Assembly (NCBI GenBank): GCA_001724265.1
Contig: MEDY01000445.1
Location: forward strand, 1-21,641
DNA: 21,641 nt
DNA from: Rhizaria sp. SCN 62-66
Lineage: Eukaryota > Rhizaria, unplaced
Direction: 5' to 3'
Shown here: piece after piece, positions 7,406 through 18,317 of the stretch
How the letters are laid out: each line of letters begins with the position of its first letter
How positions within the stretch are numbered: the stretch's first letter is position 1
Notes under the pieces: model-generated
Database searches by the model: none
What the model saw: the letters and a program-made list of their open reading frames with translations, nothing else
Told to the model about the DNA's origin: nothing
Position numbers and translations under genes: made by a program

Positions 7406-10400
7406 ATGCCGCTGCGAGGCAACTCATCAACTTCGTCCTCGTCCACTTCCTCAACAACAACCCCTTCCACCACAACAAACACCGCCCCGACAACCGCGGC
7501 CGCTGTGTCGCATCTCCCGGTGCACGCCCTGCGCTCACAGCTCTCCGTGGACACCAACGCGGGCTCGATCACCGTCGTCGCCGGCCCGCGCGGCAGATCC
7601 TCCCCGCCCGCGCTCTCTTCCTCGAGCGCCAGCGAACACGGCCACGCCGGCAACAGCACGGGCACGGGCACGAGCACGGGTTCGTTGACGGGCACCAGCT
7701 CTACGGCCTCGGTTAACAGCGACAGCGCAGCGACTCCCGCGCTCTTCAATCCCGGCTCAGGCTCTGGACTCAGCTCAGGCGCTGACTCGGGCTACGGCAA
7801 CTTCGCACTCCGCCGCACCGCGTTTCCCGGCCTTAGTAACCATCATACCCAGGCGGGGAACAACCACGTCAGGATGAGTGACTACCCTCCCGCAACGCCT
7901 GCAGGTGCCACGCCCGTCAGCAACAACAACAACAACAACAGCAGCAGTAACAACAACGCGCAGTCTCAGTCTCAGTCCCAGACAGCACGGAATGGCAACT
8001 CCAATGCGGGCAACTACAACGACAACAACAATCACTGGCAGCGCCGCGGGTCCGTGACCGACGCCTCGCGCGCCGCCGCCGCCGCCGCCACGGCCCAGTT
8101 CTTGGCCCCACGCACCCCGGGCGCCCCCGCCCCCGCCAGTGCCAGCGCCAGTGCCGGGGCCGGTGCCGCTGGCACCGCCGCGAATGACGGCCACGGCGCG
8201 ATGACGTGGGGCGCCAACCTCGGTGGCGCGCCCCGAGGCGGCAGTGCGCGCGCGCAGCCGCCGCAGCCGGTGGAAATGGACGAGCGCCGTCGGCAGCTGG
8301 ATGAGCTAGTGTTAATGGCGCAGGACAATTACCGTCGGCAGCTGCGTATGCGTCCTCTGATGCTTCGCGCCATCATCAACGGCAGCAACAATGACAACAT
8401 CCGCCAGAACAATAACGATCAGAACAGCAACGACAGCAGTAGCAGTGGTAACGATGATGACGATGATGATGACAACGGCACGAACCGAGACGCCAACGCC
8501 AACAATGCTCCTGCCAACGACGACGACAACGGTAACGACGGTAACGACGGTAACAACAACACGCTTGCGTCTGGAATCCCGCCGCCGCCGCCACTGCCGC
8601 GCTCGCACTCGCACTCACTGCAGTCTCTGCAGGCGCAGGCGCAACCGCTATCACTGGCAGACCTGGCGCGCTACGAGCCCCGCGCCGCAGCCATCGCCGA
8701 GGCCGAGGCCGTGCGCACAGCCTTCGCGCAGGACGCCATCCCCGACGACGTGGGCCGCGCCGCTGTCGCGCGCGTGCTCTACCAGTCGGGCGCCACCGTG
8801 ACCGTATCGCCCAACCCCAATAACGCGAACAACAACAACGGCGCCGGCGCGGCGGGGACGGTGACCGTGAGCGGGGTTGGTGTCTCGACGCTGGCGCCAT
8901 GGGCCGGCCGCGAGGCGGGCTCAGCGGCCGCGTTCATCAACAGCGTCCTCGTCGCCGGCGCGCACGGCGCTGGCGGGCTCGCCGGCGGCGACCTCAGCGG
9001 CGTTGCCAGCGGCGCCAGCGGCAGAGCCGCCGCGGCGGAGGTGTACCGCTTCGCGCCGAGCGCGGACCCCAGTGCGTGGGCCGACGCCATGCTCGCCTAC
9101 ACGCCGTTGCCTGACGCCGTCACGGCCCTGCCCATCGCCGCGCAGGCCGCGGGCGCGGGGGCCGCGGCGGCCGCGGCGGCGTCTGCGGCCGCGGCCCGCG
9201 CCATTGCGGTTGCAGTCGCCAAGGCCACCGCGGCGTCGGCGCAGACGCCCTACGGCGGGGCTCCGGTCATTGCGTTCACGCCCATGACCCACCACGCACT
9301 CGGTAGCAACCAAATCGGTAACAGCGACGGTAATGGCAACGGCAACGGCAGCAAGGCAGGCTCAAGCACGAGCGCGAGCGCGAATGCGAGTACAAGTGAC
9401 AGCAGCATCAAGACCGAGGTGGCCTCCTCGACCGCGACCTCGGGTACCCGTGGCGGCCTAACTTCTCTCTCGGCGACCGCGAGCGCGCGCGCCTCGGGCG
9501 GCCTGGACGTGGGCGTGTTCCCCGAGGGCCCCGTGTCGGGTCAGCTGGCGGTGGTCCGGCGCTGGGCTCAGTACCGCGCCGCGGCGCTGGCGGCGGCGAC
9601 GGCGATGACGCACGCGCTGCATCTGCTCAACTGCGTCAACAGCAACGGCTGTGACAGCTACGATGACAGCATTACTACGAATAGCGGCAGCAGCAGCAGC
9701 AGCGGCAGTGGCGGTAACAAGGTGGTCGATGCCGCCGCCGTTTCCGCCGCCGTGGCCGACGCCCGCGCCGCGCTGGCCGCCTCCGACGCCCGCAGCGCCG
9801 CCCACGGCCTCCCTGCGCTGAGCCTCAAAACACTACCGCACTTCGCGGCCGCGCTGCGCCTGCCCGCGGCGCCCGCGCTGGCGCCCGTGTACGATGCCGT
9901 GCTCCTCGGCGTGTGCGGCGCATGTGACTGCGACGTGGGCCCCCAGGCCGGCCCGCAAACGCTCCCGCAGACCCGCAGCAACAGCAGCAACAACAGCATT
10001 AACAGCGTGCGGAGCAGCGACGGCAGCGACATTATCCCCGCCTGGGATGCTGACTCTGACGACGCTGCAGCGAGCGGCAGCGCCACCGCCGCCGCGGACG
10101 GCTGCGTGGTGGCCCGCGCCAAGCTGCTCTTTGCGCCTGCGACGACGCTGCGGCCTGCGCCGCCGTGCCGCTGCGCGGGACGCGCCGTGGCCGTGCCCGT
10201 CGTCGCCGCGGTCGTCGCGGAGCGCTCCCCCGTGCTCCGCGCGATGCTGCGCGCGCCCTTCGGCGAGCGCGGTGAAGTGGCGCGCCAGGAGCGCGCAGAG
10301 CGGCGCGCTGAGGCCGACCCCGACGCCGCGCTGACGCAACGCGTGCTCGGCCACGCCGCGGCCGGTGCGATCGCCGCTGGCGGCACCGATGCTGGTGTGG

Positions 10401-13400
10401 ATGTTGAGGCGCGGCTGCAAGCGGTCGCGGGCGCGCTCCTGGCGCGTGTGTGTGAGCTGAGCGCGGCGCTAGCGGGGCAAAACGTCGACGAGGACGCCAA
10501 TCACGGCCAATCGCACTCTGTTGACAACGATGTTGCCGATAACGACGGCGTCCACGTCATCACTCGCTCTCACACCAACGGCAACGGCAGCAGCAGCACT
10601 GGGCACAGCGTCGCGGCCGCCGGTCTGCATTGCACCGTGACTCACATGGACTACGTGTCGAGCATCCTGGCCTCGCTGCCCACGGCCAGCGCGTGCGCGC
10701 TGGGTGCGCCGCCGAAGCGCGCGTGCGTCGAGACGACCGCGCAGACGGACCTGGAGCTTGCGCTGGCATGCGCGCTCGTGCTGTTGCCGCTGCACCCCAC
10801 CCTCTCGCTCGACGCCATCGGCGGCGGCGACGGCGCCATGGGCGGCGCCATGGGCGACTGCGGCGACTCTGATGCTGGTGACGCTGCTGCTGCTGCTGCT
10901 GCACCGCAGCGAATTTCGTGCGACGCGCTGCCCGAGCCGGGCACTGTCGCTGCCTTGCTGAGCACGTTCTACAGGATCTCGCACTCCGGTAACGCGCCCA
11001 ACGTCGGCTCTAGCGTCAGCAATATCGGTGTCACTGCCCAGGCCCGCGCCCGTGGCCGTGGCCGTGGCCGTCAGGGGGACCGCATCGTCACGCAGCCCTA
11101 CTCGCAGCGCCTGGCCGCGGCGGCCGCGCTGCGCCGCGCCGCTACGCTCCCGCGCTACACGCTCGCGCTGCCGCTTGACGCGCCGCGCGCCGAGGCGGAC
11201 CCAGTGGACGCGGCCGCCGCGACCGTGGCCGCCGTGGCCGTCGACCGCCCCGGACCGGCCGGCGCAGCGGCGGGCGCGCTGGATGCCGTGCGGCTGCCGT
11301 GGTACGACGTCAGTCTGGCCGGAGACGACGACGATGCTGCGCTCGTCGACTCGGCCGCGCTCGCGGAAGACGCCAGCACCACTAGTCAGAGTCAAACGCA
11401 CAGCCTCGGCCACAGCCACGGTCGCGGTCACGGCCAAGGCCACGGTAGCAAAGCGCACTCCGCCAACGCCAACGCTGGGTCTAGCTCTAGCCTCGATGCC
11501 ATTGCCAGCAGCAGCTCCCGCCACAGCCAGGGTCACAGCTACAGCATCCACAGTGCCGGCAGCACGCAGCGCCTCGCCGGGATGCGCCGGGGCGGCTCCG
11601 TGTACTCGCACATCGCGCCGCACCGGCCCGCCGCGCGCGCGCTGACGGGCTTCCCCAGCGCCGCCGCGCTACACCTCGCGCTCGCCGTCACCGACGGCAC
11701 GACCCCAAGCGCCGCGGCGGGCTCCGCGGGCGCGGGCGGCGGCTCGGGCGGCGACGGCGAGTCCGCGGACGCCGCCGAGGCCGACACGGACTTCATGCTG
11801 GGTATCGGCTTCGGCGACCCGTCGGTCTCGGCGGCCAGCAGCAGCGCCAGCAGCAGCAGTCTGGCGCAGCTGAGCAACCCCACGGCGGTGTACGCGGCGG
11901 CGGACCAGGCGGCCATCCGCGCGCACAGCAGCACGACTGAGAGCAACACGAACCCGGCTGTGGCGTCGCTGGTCGAGTCCGCCACCTTTGCCTCGGCCGT
12001 CGCGGCCCGCTCCTCGGGCCTCTCGCTGTTTCCCATCTCCGGCGGCGGCCGTGACGCCGTCATCACCAACTACTATAAGGACGACGGCACGCTCATCGCC
12101 TCGCTCCCGCGCCCCAGCAGCATGAACGCCAGCAGTATCAACGGCAGCAGCAAGGGCGGCGCTCACATCAGCACGAGCACAAGCAGCTTTAGCGGTAGTC
12201 TCGCTGACCCGATCCGCGCCCCGCTGCGCGCGCGCTCCTCGCTGTCGCCCGTGGCGGCAGCCGCGGTGCGGCGCACGCAGCTCGCCGTGGCGGACCCGGG
12301 TATGCTGGTCGCGCTGGCCGAGTTCTGCCACCGCGGCGCCGCGCCCCTGCGCCGCGGCGGCATCGCCGAGGTGTTGTCGCTCTACTCGCTCGCCGACTGG
12401 CTACTCGTGCCCTCGCTGCCGCAGCAGTGCGAGGTCTGGCTCGGCGACTCGCTGTCGGCGACCTCGGTGTTGGCCACGCTGCAGCACCCCGTGGCGTCGC
12501 GGCTGCCCGATCTGCGCCAGCTTTGCCTCGAGTTCATCGACGACAACGCCGCCGCCGTGCTCGCGCACCCCCGGCTGGGCGCGCTGCCGCAGGGCGTCAT
12601 GTGCGACATCCTCGCGCGCGACTCGCTCGCCGTCGCCGAGCCCGTCGCGTTTAACGCCGCAAAGACCTGGGGCGTGGCGCAGCTCCAGCGTGTGGACGAG
12701 TACACGATGCTCGAGGCCATCGAGCTCTCGGTCGCCCCCGGCCTCCGCGGCGCTGGCGCAGGCTCGCGTGCGGGCCCTGTCGGGTCGCCTCCGGCCGCCG
12801 CCACCGCCGCAGCCGCTGCGGCTGCGGCGGCTGCGGCGGACTCTCGGACCGTGGTCAAGAACGTCGACCGTGTCATCTCCGCGCTCACCAAGACGTCCGC
12901 GCGCCGCAGCCACCACGACGCCGACGCCGACGCTGACGGTGACCCGGTCAAGAGCCAGTTCGACCAGCCAACCTTTTTCCACGCGCTCTTCACCGCGCTC
13001 AGCCACCGCGGCAACAGCAACGGCAACAATGGTAGCGGCAACGGCAATATCACTGGCGGGAACAAGGACGAGTTCGCCGACAACGCTGAGCAGCAGCTGG
13101 CGCGCAGCTCCGTGCGCCCGTCCTTCTCCCGCCGCTGCAGCGTCAGTGTGTCGGCCCCGCTCGCGCTGGCGCTGGCCACCACCACCGCAGCGGGCGCCGA
13201 CGCCGCCGCCGCGCTCGCCTCGGGCGCCACCGACACCGCCTCCGCCTCGGTCTCGGGCGCGGGCTCTGTGTCGGGGTCCGGCAGGCGCAGCCGGCGCGTT
13301 TCACTGTTGGCGCGCAGTGCAAGTCTGAGCATCAGCCCTAGTCGGCGCCTAGTGATGAACGACGACGGCGACGACGATGAGTCTGCGATCAAGGCCGAGG

Positions 13401-16161
13401 CTTCTGCTTCTGTCCCCAACGTAGATAAGAGCAAGTCTCGTGTCAGTGGCAGCGGCAGCAGCAGCAGCAGTGACAGTGAGGCTGAGGTCGAAGCTGATGT
13501 CGCGAGCTCTCGCGCCGGCAAGCGCCCGCGCCTCGCCACAGACGACTTCCCCGGCCTCTCTGCCCAGCTCTCACAGGCGCTGCCACTACCGCAGCGGCGC
13601 CAGAGCCTGCGCCGGCGCGAGGGCGTGGGCAGCACTGCCCAGCCTGGCGCGTTCATCGCCACGAGCAAGATGGCGCACGTGCGCCACGCCGCGCTCCGCC
13701 GTATCAGCCTGACTGCGGCCGCCGAAGACGCGGCCTCGGCCTGGGACAGCCTCGACCTCGAGAATGGGAGCGCGCTGATCGACGGCGACGGCGACGGCGA
13801 CGGCGGCGGCGGCGCGAATGGCGCTGACAACGAAGAGGAGGAAGAAGAGGAAGAGAGTGACGGTGCGGATGTTAACAGTGGCCGTGTCGGCTACCGTCGC
13901 AACGCACAGGGCGCCATTTTCCCCAACAATGACGACGAAGACAATGACGATGTAATTCACTTCGACAGCCTCATTCACGGTGGAATAGCCACCGACAGCG
14001 ACAACGACGACGACGTCGAGTTGCTGCCGCGCAACCCCGCCGTGGAGTCCCGCGTTCAGGCCTCGCTCGAGAACGACACCGCACACTCTGCTGACTCGAC
14101 AGGTGCTGCTGAAAACGGTCCTGTGGGTACTAGTCGCAAGCAAAAGCGCGGTTTATCCGCCGCGTCTTTCACTTCGCCCGTGAGCTCTCAGTCGCATCTG
14201 CAGCCGCATTCGCAGCCTCGCACAGCGGTGCAATTGCAGGCGCCGGCCGCGGCGGCCGCTGCCGCCGCTGCACGCGTTTATGCCAAGGCTGCGGCCGCTG
14301 TCGCTCTGCTCCGCCGGAACAACACTGCTGATGCTGCTGACGCTGACGCTGAGGCTGAGGCTAGCGCCACCGCTCCGTCTGCTCTCAGTCCCTCCCAGAG
14401 CACGAGTGGAGCCGGCGCCAGTGCCGGTGTGTCGCGCGGGCTGGAGAGGCGGCTCGGCCGGCTGCGGATGGAGCTACCGTGGCACACGGCGACCTACCAG
14501 ACGCACGTGCCGTACGCGTATAGCACGTGCACGGGCTCCAAGGCTGGGCGCGAGGCCGCGGTCGCCGTCGCCAGGATCCTAGTCGCGGGACACGAACACA
14601 CCCGAGACCTCGACCGCGACAGCATCAACAGCGGCAACGGCGGTGCGCAGGTGGTCGACGCGTGGCTGCCGATCCCGCTCGTGCGCGCTGCCCCCGGCGG
14701 CGACCGCGGCGGCGACCGTGACGGCGACCGTGACGGCGGCTGCTGTGGTGACCGAGGCGCCGTGTGCTTGCATATCCAGTCGCTGGGGCTGCGGCTGCAC
14801 CTCGAGACGTCGCTGGCGCGCGCGCTCATCGCCGAGACCGGCAACCAGTTCGAGCTCGACTGCGACGGCGACGGCGACGGCGACGGCAACGGTCAGATCC
14901 AAGGCAACGGTCACACCCAAGGTCACGGCCACGGCCGCGTAGGCGGCGCGCCTGCGAGCGCGAGTCTCGCGCTGTCGGGCGCAGGCCTCCGGCAGCTGAA
15001 CCGCAGCGTGCTTTCGGTGGGCTACAACCCTGCCCGCGGCTCGCTGCTCGTCGTGCGCGCGCATAGCATGCGAACTGCAGAGATCAGCGACTTCAGCTTC
15101 ATCAAAACGGTACGGCAACGACAGCGACGACGTAGCAATCTCAAGACCTCTCTAAATCTTGATATTTTTACTCACTTAACTGAAATGTCATTTTTCTCAC
15201 TTACTCACTCACACATCTTCTCTCTCCTTCATGTCTGTATTTGTCTTACAGATTGTGGCGCCGCTGATGCGCCACGTGCGCTTCCCGCTGATGGACCCCA
15301 GCTTCGTTTACAACACCATCCGCACGTCGCAGCTCGTCTCTGAGTCGGTCGTGACGGCCGCACTGGCCGTGCACGCCGACGCCGACGCCGCGCGCGCCTC
15401 GCTGCCGCCCGCGATGCTGCGCCAGCGCCGCCAGCGCTTCCTATTCGACGCGTCGCAGTACATCGAGGGCGAGTGGGAGGTCGACAAGGCGGGCCGCGCC
15501 TTCTCCAACGTCTCGGCCACCACCGAGGCCTCTCTCACGGTCAAGTGCCCGATCGTCCGCAAGGCGCAGGACAACCGCGTGATCCGCTTCTCGGTCGAAC
15601 TGGCCGGGCTGGACGACAACGGTGGGCCGCAGAAGGGTTTCTATGGCATCGGCGTCGTCGGCCACGCGCTCGTCCGCTGCAAGGAGGGCGTGACGTCGAA
15701 GCAAAAGGCGACGCTGTACTACAGCAACGGCTGGGTCTCTTCGTTCGGTGCGACGCTTGACAAGACGGGCAACTTGCCCAACTTCGGCGACGGTGACGTC
15801 ATCGGTATCGAGATCAGCTTTAAGCACAACAGCCTTCGGTTCATGATCAACGGGCGTTACGTCGGTCCCGTCGTCCAGCTGCACAGCGTACGTACTACAT
15901 CGAACCAAACAGCGCGCTTAACTTTACTAGAAACTTAACCGTATATCTCACTAAAATGAATGCATATCTGCTTTAAAATTGAATATTGCATAATTCTCAC
16001 ATTAAAGCGCACAATACTTACTTATTTAATTCCTCTGTTTCATTTGCTTCTTGTTTCTCTTTGCTTTTGTCGCGCAGTCGTTCATGGAAACTGGCAGCGA
16101 GATGTACCCTGTTGTGCGTCTCAAGGCACGCAGCAGCGTCAGCATTCGCGATGACTCATAA
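7406..16161 (+). CDS. Giant BTB/BACK/SPRY-domain protein (three exons)
   Basis: CDS = join(7406..15109, 15252..15887, 16078..16161), 2807 residues; both introns are phase 0. The start is the first in-frame ATG (MPLRGN) after an in-frame TAG at 7384-7386. Residues 1-900 are mostly disordered (poly-Asn, Asp/Asn-rich, Pro-rich IPPPPPLPR near 390). A BTB-like core helix appears at about 925-955 (AVVAERSPVLRAMLRAPFGE), and the rest of BTB at about 1628-1684 (ALAEFCHRG... LADWLLVPSLPQQCEVWL). A BACK segment follows at about 1684-1779, and a second BACK motif (HVRFPLMDP) near 2577. The C-terminal SPRY domain spans about 2631-2807 (GDVIGIEISFKHNSLRFMIN, then MYPVVRLKA after intron 2). Many BTB/BACK proteins are Cullin-3 ligase adaptors and SPRY domains bind protein partners; an adaptor role here is inference. 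Domain identity is firm for SPRY and BTB C-half/BACK, moderate for the BTB N-half. Confidence 0.87.
7922..7939 (+). repeat. (AAC)6 tract coding for six asparagines
   Basis: Six pure AAC codons (N173-N178), followed by Ser codons and three more AAC. It lies in the disordered N-terminal region of the BTB/BACK/SPRY protein. Confidence 0.9.
10883..10903 (+). repeat. (GCT)6-GCA tract coding for seven alanines
   Basis: Pure GCT codons (A1160-A1165) plus GCA. Most Ala codons in this gene are GCC or GCG, so the GCT run stands out and suggests recent slippage growth within the insertion that splits the BTB fold. Confidence 0.9.
15110..15251 (+). other. Intron 1 of the BTB/BACK/SPRY gene
   Basis: 142 bases, GTACGG donor and TTACAG acceptor, with a T/C-rich 3' half and repeated CTCAC motifs that could serve as branch points. 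AT-rich against GC-rich exons. Splicing joins FIKT to IVAPLMRHVRF in phase 0 and keeps the frame into SPRY. The intron has no in-frame stop, so a retained-intron transcript would read into exon 2 in the wrong frame and stop at 15343, losing SPRY. Confidence 0.92.
15888..16077 (+). other. Intron 2 of the BTB/BACK/SPRY gene
   Basis: 190 bases, GTACGT donor and GCGCAG acceptor preceded by a long T-rich tract. Phase 0. It splits the SPRY domain just before its last strands: VVQLHS is joined to SFMETGSEMYPVVRL, the usual SPRY ending. Confidence 0.92.
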
Positions 16162-16337
16162 GCGCAGCAATAGCTGAGTTTCAACAGAGCTAGCCAGAGT
16201 CAGCATATTCTTTTTTCATGCAACGGCGATCCCTCGCCATCGTGTTTATGTCATGGCGCGAGAGTGATCTTGACAACAAAAGAGGAACTTTAACTTGCAA
16301 TAATATCATTTTATGCAATAATACTAATTTATCTCAG

Positions 16338-16343
16338 TGTAAA
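16338..16343 (+). terminator. Possible TGTAAA polyadenylation signal of the BTB/BACK/SPRY gene
   Basis: TGTAAA 177 bases after the stop, in an AT-rich stretch. AATAAA at 16378-16383 is an alternative. Inferred from recurrence after other stops in this window. Confidence 0.3.
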
Positions 16344-16489
16344 ACGTGAATTCATATTTATATCCGCGTTTTATTTTAATAAACCAGCTTCTTCAACCCG
16401 ACTTTATGATCGAAAACGTGATTACTCGCGAGCTCCCAGTGACCGTGAGAGGCGGCCTTCAATAAAGTCTAGCCGGGCTTGGGCACACC

Positions 16490-16524
16490 CTCGCACCGAA
16501 GGTGCGGGACCGAGCGCGGCTCGG
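16490..16524 (+). promoter_or_regulatory. Two adjacent GC-rich hairpins upstream of the zuotin start
   Basis: CGCACC (16492-16497), loop GAA, GGTGCG (16501-16506) forms one hairpin, extendable at its base (16490/16508). CCGAG (16510-16514), loop CGCGG, CTCGG (16520-16524) forms the next. Flanking CTTG and CAAG could close a small three-way structure. They lie 85-119 bases before the ATG. They could be a structured 5' leader, a DNA-binding site or a short RNA; nothing decides between these. Confidence 0.45.
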
Positions 16525-16608
16525 ACAAGTCATGTTGGGGTATTTCGAGAACGTGCAAAGGAATAGAAGTCATTTATTTGATTTCTGTATAACTTTTAGA
16601 GAACAACA

Positions 16609-18161
16609 ATGTCTGTTGCCGCTCTTGCTGCCCTCGCTGAGGACCCTATCTTCGGTCCCGCCCAGTACGCACTTCCCGCGGCTTCGACCGAGTCCGCGAG
16701 CGTGTCTTGCACTTCCTCGTGCCTCTCTGCGCTCACTGTCCGCAGTGGCCTTGAGCCCGTGGGTGCGGCGTACCACGCCCTCGTCTTCCCCGAGTCCGGC
16801 GATTCCGTCGACCTGGACGCTGTCGAGGCCGCTGAGGCCGCGGCGCAGGAGGACTACAAGATCTACCGCCGCGTCATGCGCGCGTCGCTCTACGACTACT
16901 ACGCTCTCCTCAACCTCTCTGAGAAGAACATCGAGGCCACCGAGGCCGAGATCCGTGCTTCCTACCGCAAGCTCTCCCTGCTTTGCCACCCTGACAAGGC
17001 CACCCCCGAGGACCGCGAGGACGCTGAGGCGCGCTTCAAGAGCATGCAGAAGGGTACGTCATCGTTCTTTCCTCACACTTTCTTGCACCATATTTTCTCT
17101 TTTGTAAAGAAAAAAACAAAAATTATGATGATTTCACACTACCTAGGACACCATTGTAGTCGATTTGAACGTCGGCAGTGAAAAAATCTATGTGTTTATC
17201 CGTCTGAGTGTTTTTGTTTACTTTACATCCTTCGAGAACCCGTCACGCACTGTGCTCTCTCTTGCACCTATGACTCACTCCTTCTCTTTGTTCTCTCATT
17301 TCTTTGCTCATTTTTTTAGGCTTTGACGTCCTGACCAACGAGTCTACCCGCATCGACTATGACTCGACCTACAAGGCGGACGACTCAATCCCCGGCCCCA
17401 AGGAGGGCGCTGGCGATGTCGAGAAGTTCCTCGCCGTCTATGGTCCCGTCTTTGCCCGCAACGCGCGCTACTCGATCGTCAAGCCCGTCCCTACCCTCGG
17501 CGACGCCAACACCCCGTACGCTGAGATCGACAAGTTCTACAACTTCTGGGCCGGCTTCAAGTCGTGGCGCGAGTTCTCCCGCGGCGACACCGAGCGCTGC
17601 GGTGACTCCGCGTCCCGCGACGAGCGCCGTCGCGCTGCGCAGAAGAACAAGAAGAACCGCGAGCTGCTCAAGAAGGAGGAGATCGCGCGCGTCGCCAACC
17701 TCGTCCGCCAGGCGCAGGCCGTCGACCCCCGTGTCGTGGCCTACAAGGCCAACATCCTCAACGCCAAGGCCAACGAGAAGCAGAGCGCCGCGGCCGCCAA
17801 GAAGGCCGCCGAGGACGCCAAGAAGGCTGCTGCCGACGCCATCAAGAAGGCCGCCGAGGACGCCGCCGCCGCTGCCAAGAAGGAGGCCGATGACGCCCGC
17901 CGCAAGGCCGCCGACCTGAGCGCCAAGATCAAGAAGTTCCGCGCCATGTTCAACCGCGACCCCGCGCTCGCGGGCGTCGAGGGCCTGGTCAACGCCATGC
18001 TCAAGATCATGGATCACCCCGAGGCCATCCTCATCGACAAGGCGCTGCGCCCCGCGGGCATCCAGGTCGACGCCAACGGCTTCGGCGACGACGTCGCGGG
18101 CAAGCTTATGGCGATCGACGGCATCAAGGCCCTCTCTGAGCGCGCCCGTGCCACCCTTTAA
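16609..18161 (+). CDS. Zuotin / DNAJC2-type ribosome-associated J-domain protein (two exons)
   Basis: CDS = join(16609..17053, 17320..18161), 428 residues, close to the 433 of yeast Zuo1. The N-terminal LEPVG motif (49-52) is typical of zuotins. The J domain spans about 95-172 with HPD at 127-129. The zuotin homology region follows (FLAVYGPVFARNARYS, PTLGDANTPY, FYNFWAGFKSWREFS). Next is a basic ribosome-binding helix starting CGDSASRDERRRAAQKNKK, a long Ala/Lys/Glu helix, and a short C-terminal helical domain. There are no SANT/Myb repeats, unlike animal DNAJC2. In yeast, zuotin pairs with Ssz1 as the ribosome-associated complex, which stimulates the Hsp70 Ssb on nascent chains at the tunnel exit; the intact HPD argues the same Hsp70-activating role here. 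The ATG chosen is the first in frame, in a GAGAACAACAATG context. Confidence 0.95.
17054..17319 (+). other. Intron of the zuotin gene
   Basis: 266 bases, GTACGT donor, acceptor preceded by TTTTTTTAG, phase 1 (a Gly codon is split G|GC). It interrupts the J domain between helices III and IV (MQKG|FDVLTNES). AT-rich, with in-frame stops, so the boundary is clear. Confidence 0.95.
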
Positions 18162-18271
18162 GTGCCTCGTCGACACTCAGTCGTCGTTGAAGCACCTGCA
18201 GGGAGTGATGTGGGTGTGTGATTGCTGCGTGCGTGAAACACTACTTAGTCTTTTTCTGTGGAACGCAAAGT

Positions 18272-18285
18272 ACACACACACACAC
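18272..18285. repeat. (AC)7 microsatellite
   Basis: Seven perfect AC units in the presumed zuotin 3' UTR. Confidence 0.9.
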
Positions 18286-18311
18286 TGTTTCTTTTTAGCT
18301 AGTTTTTGATT

Positions 18312-18317
18312 TGTAAA
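18312..18317 (+). terminator. Possible TGTAAA polyadenylation signal of the zuotin gene
   Basis: TGTAAA 151 bases after the stop, with TGTAAG ten bases further. Inferred from recurrence in this window. Confidence 0.3.

Larger units (their letters stand above)
16162..16608. other. Intergenic spacer between the BTB/BACK/SPRY and zuotin genes
   Basis: About 450 bases. The left two thirds are AT-rich (especially 16290-16390) and contain possible poly(A) signals TGTAAA (16338-16343) and AATAAA (16378-16383). The right third is GC-richer, with two tight hairpins described separately, and leads into the zuotin start (GAGAACAACAATG). A further AATAAA at 16461-16466 may be incidental. Confidence 0.6.

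Noticed and set aside
7035-7688. Plus-strand open frame ahead of and overlapping the giant gene
   Set aside because: It has no ATG at its start, is pyrimidine-driven (Leu/Pro/Ser) and turns into Pro/Arg-rich shadow where the real gene begins.
12382-13830. 482-residue minus-strand open frame opposite the BTB/BACK/SPRY gene
   Set aside because: Ser/Ala-rich antisense shadow; the plus strand has BACK motifs in the same interval.
16440-16560. Possible SRP, 5S or U-snRNA gene at the paired hairpins
   Set aside because: None of the conserved sequence blocks of these RNAs is present; only short hairpins are seen.
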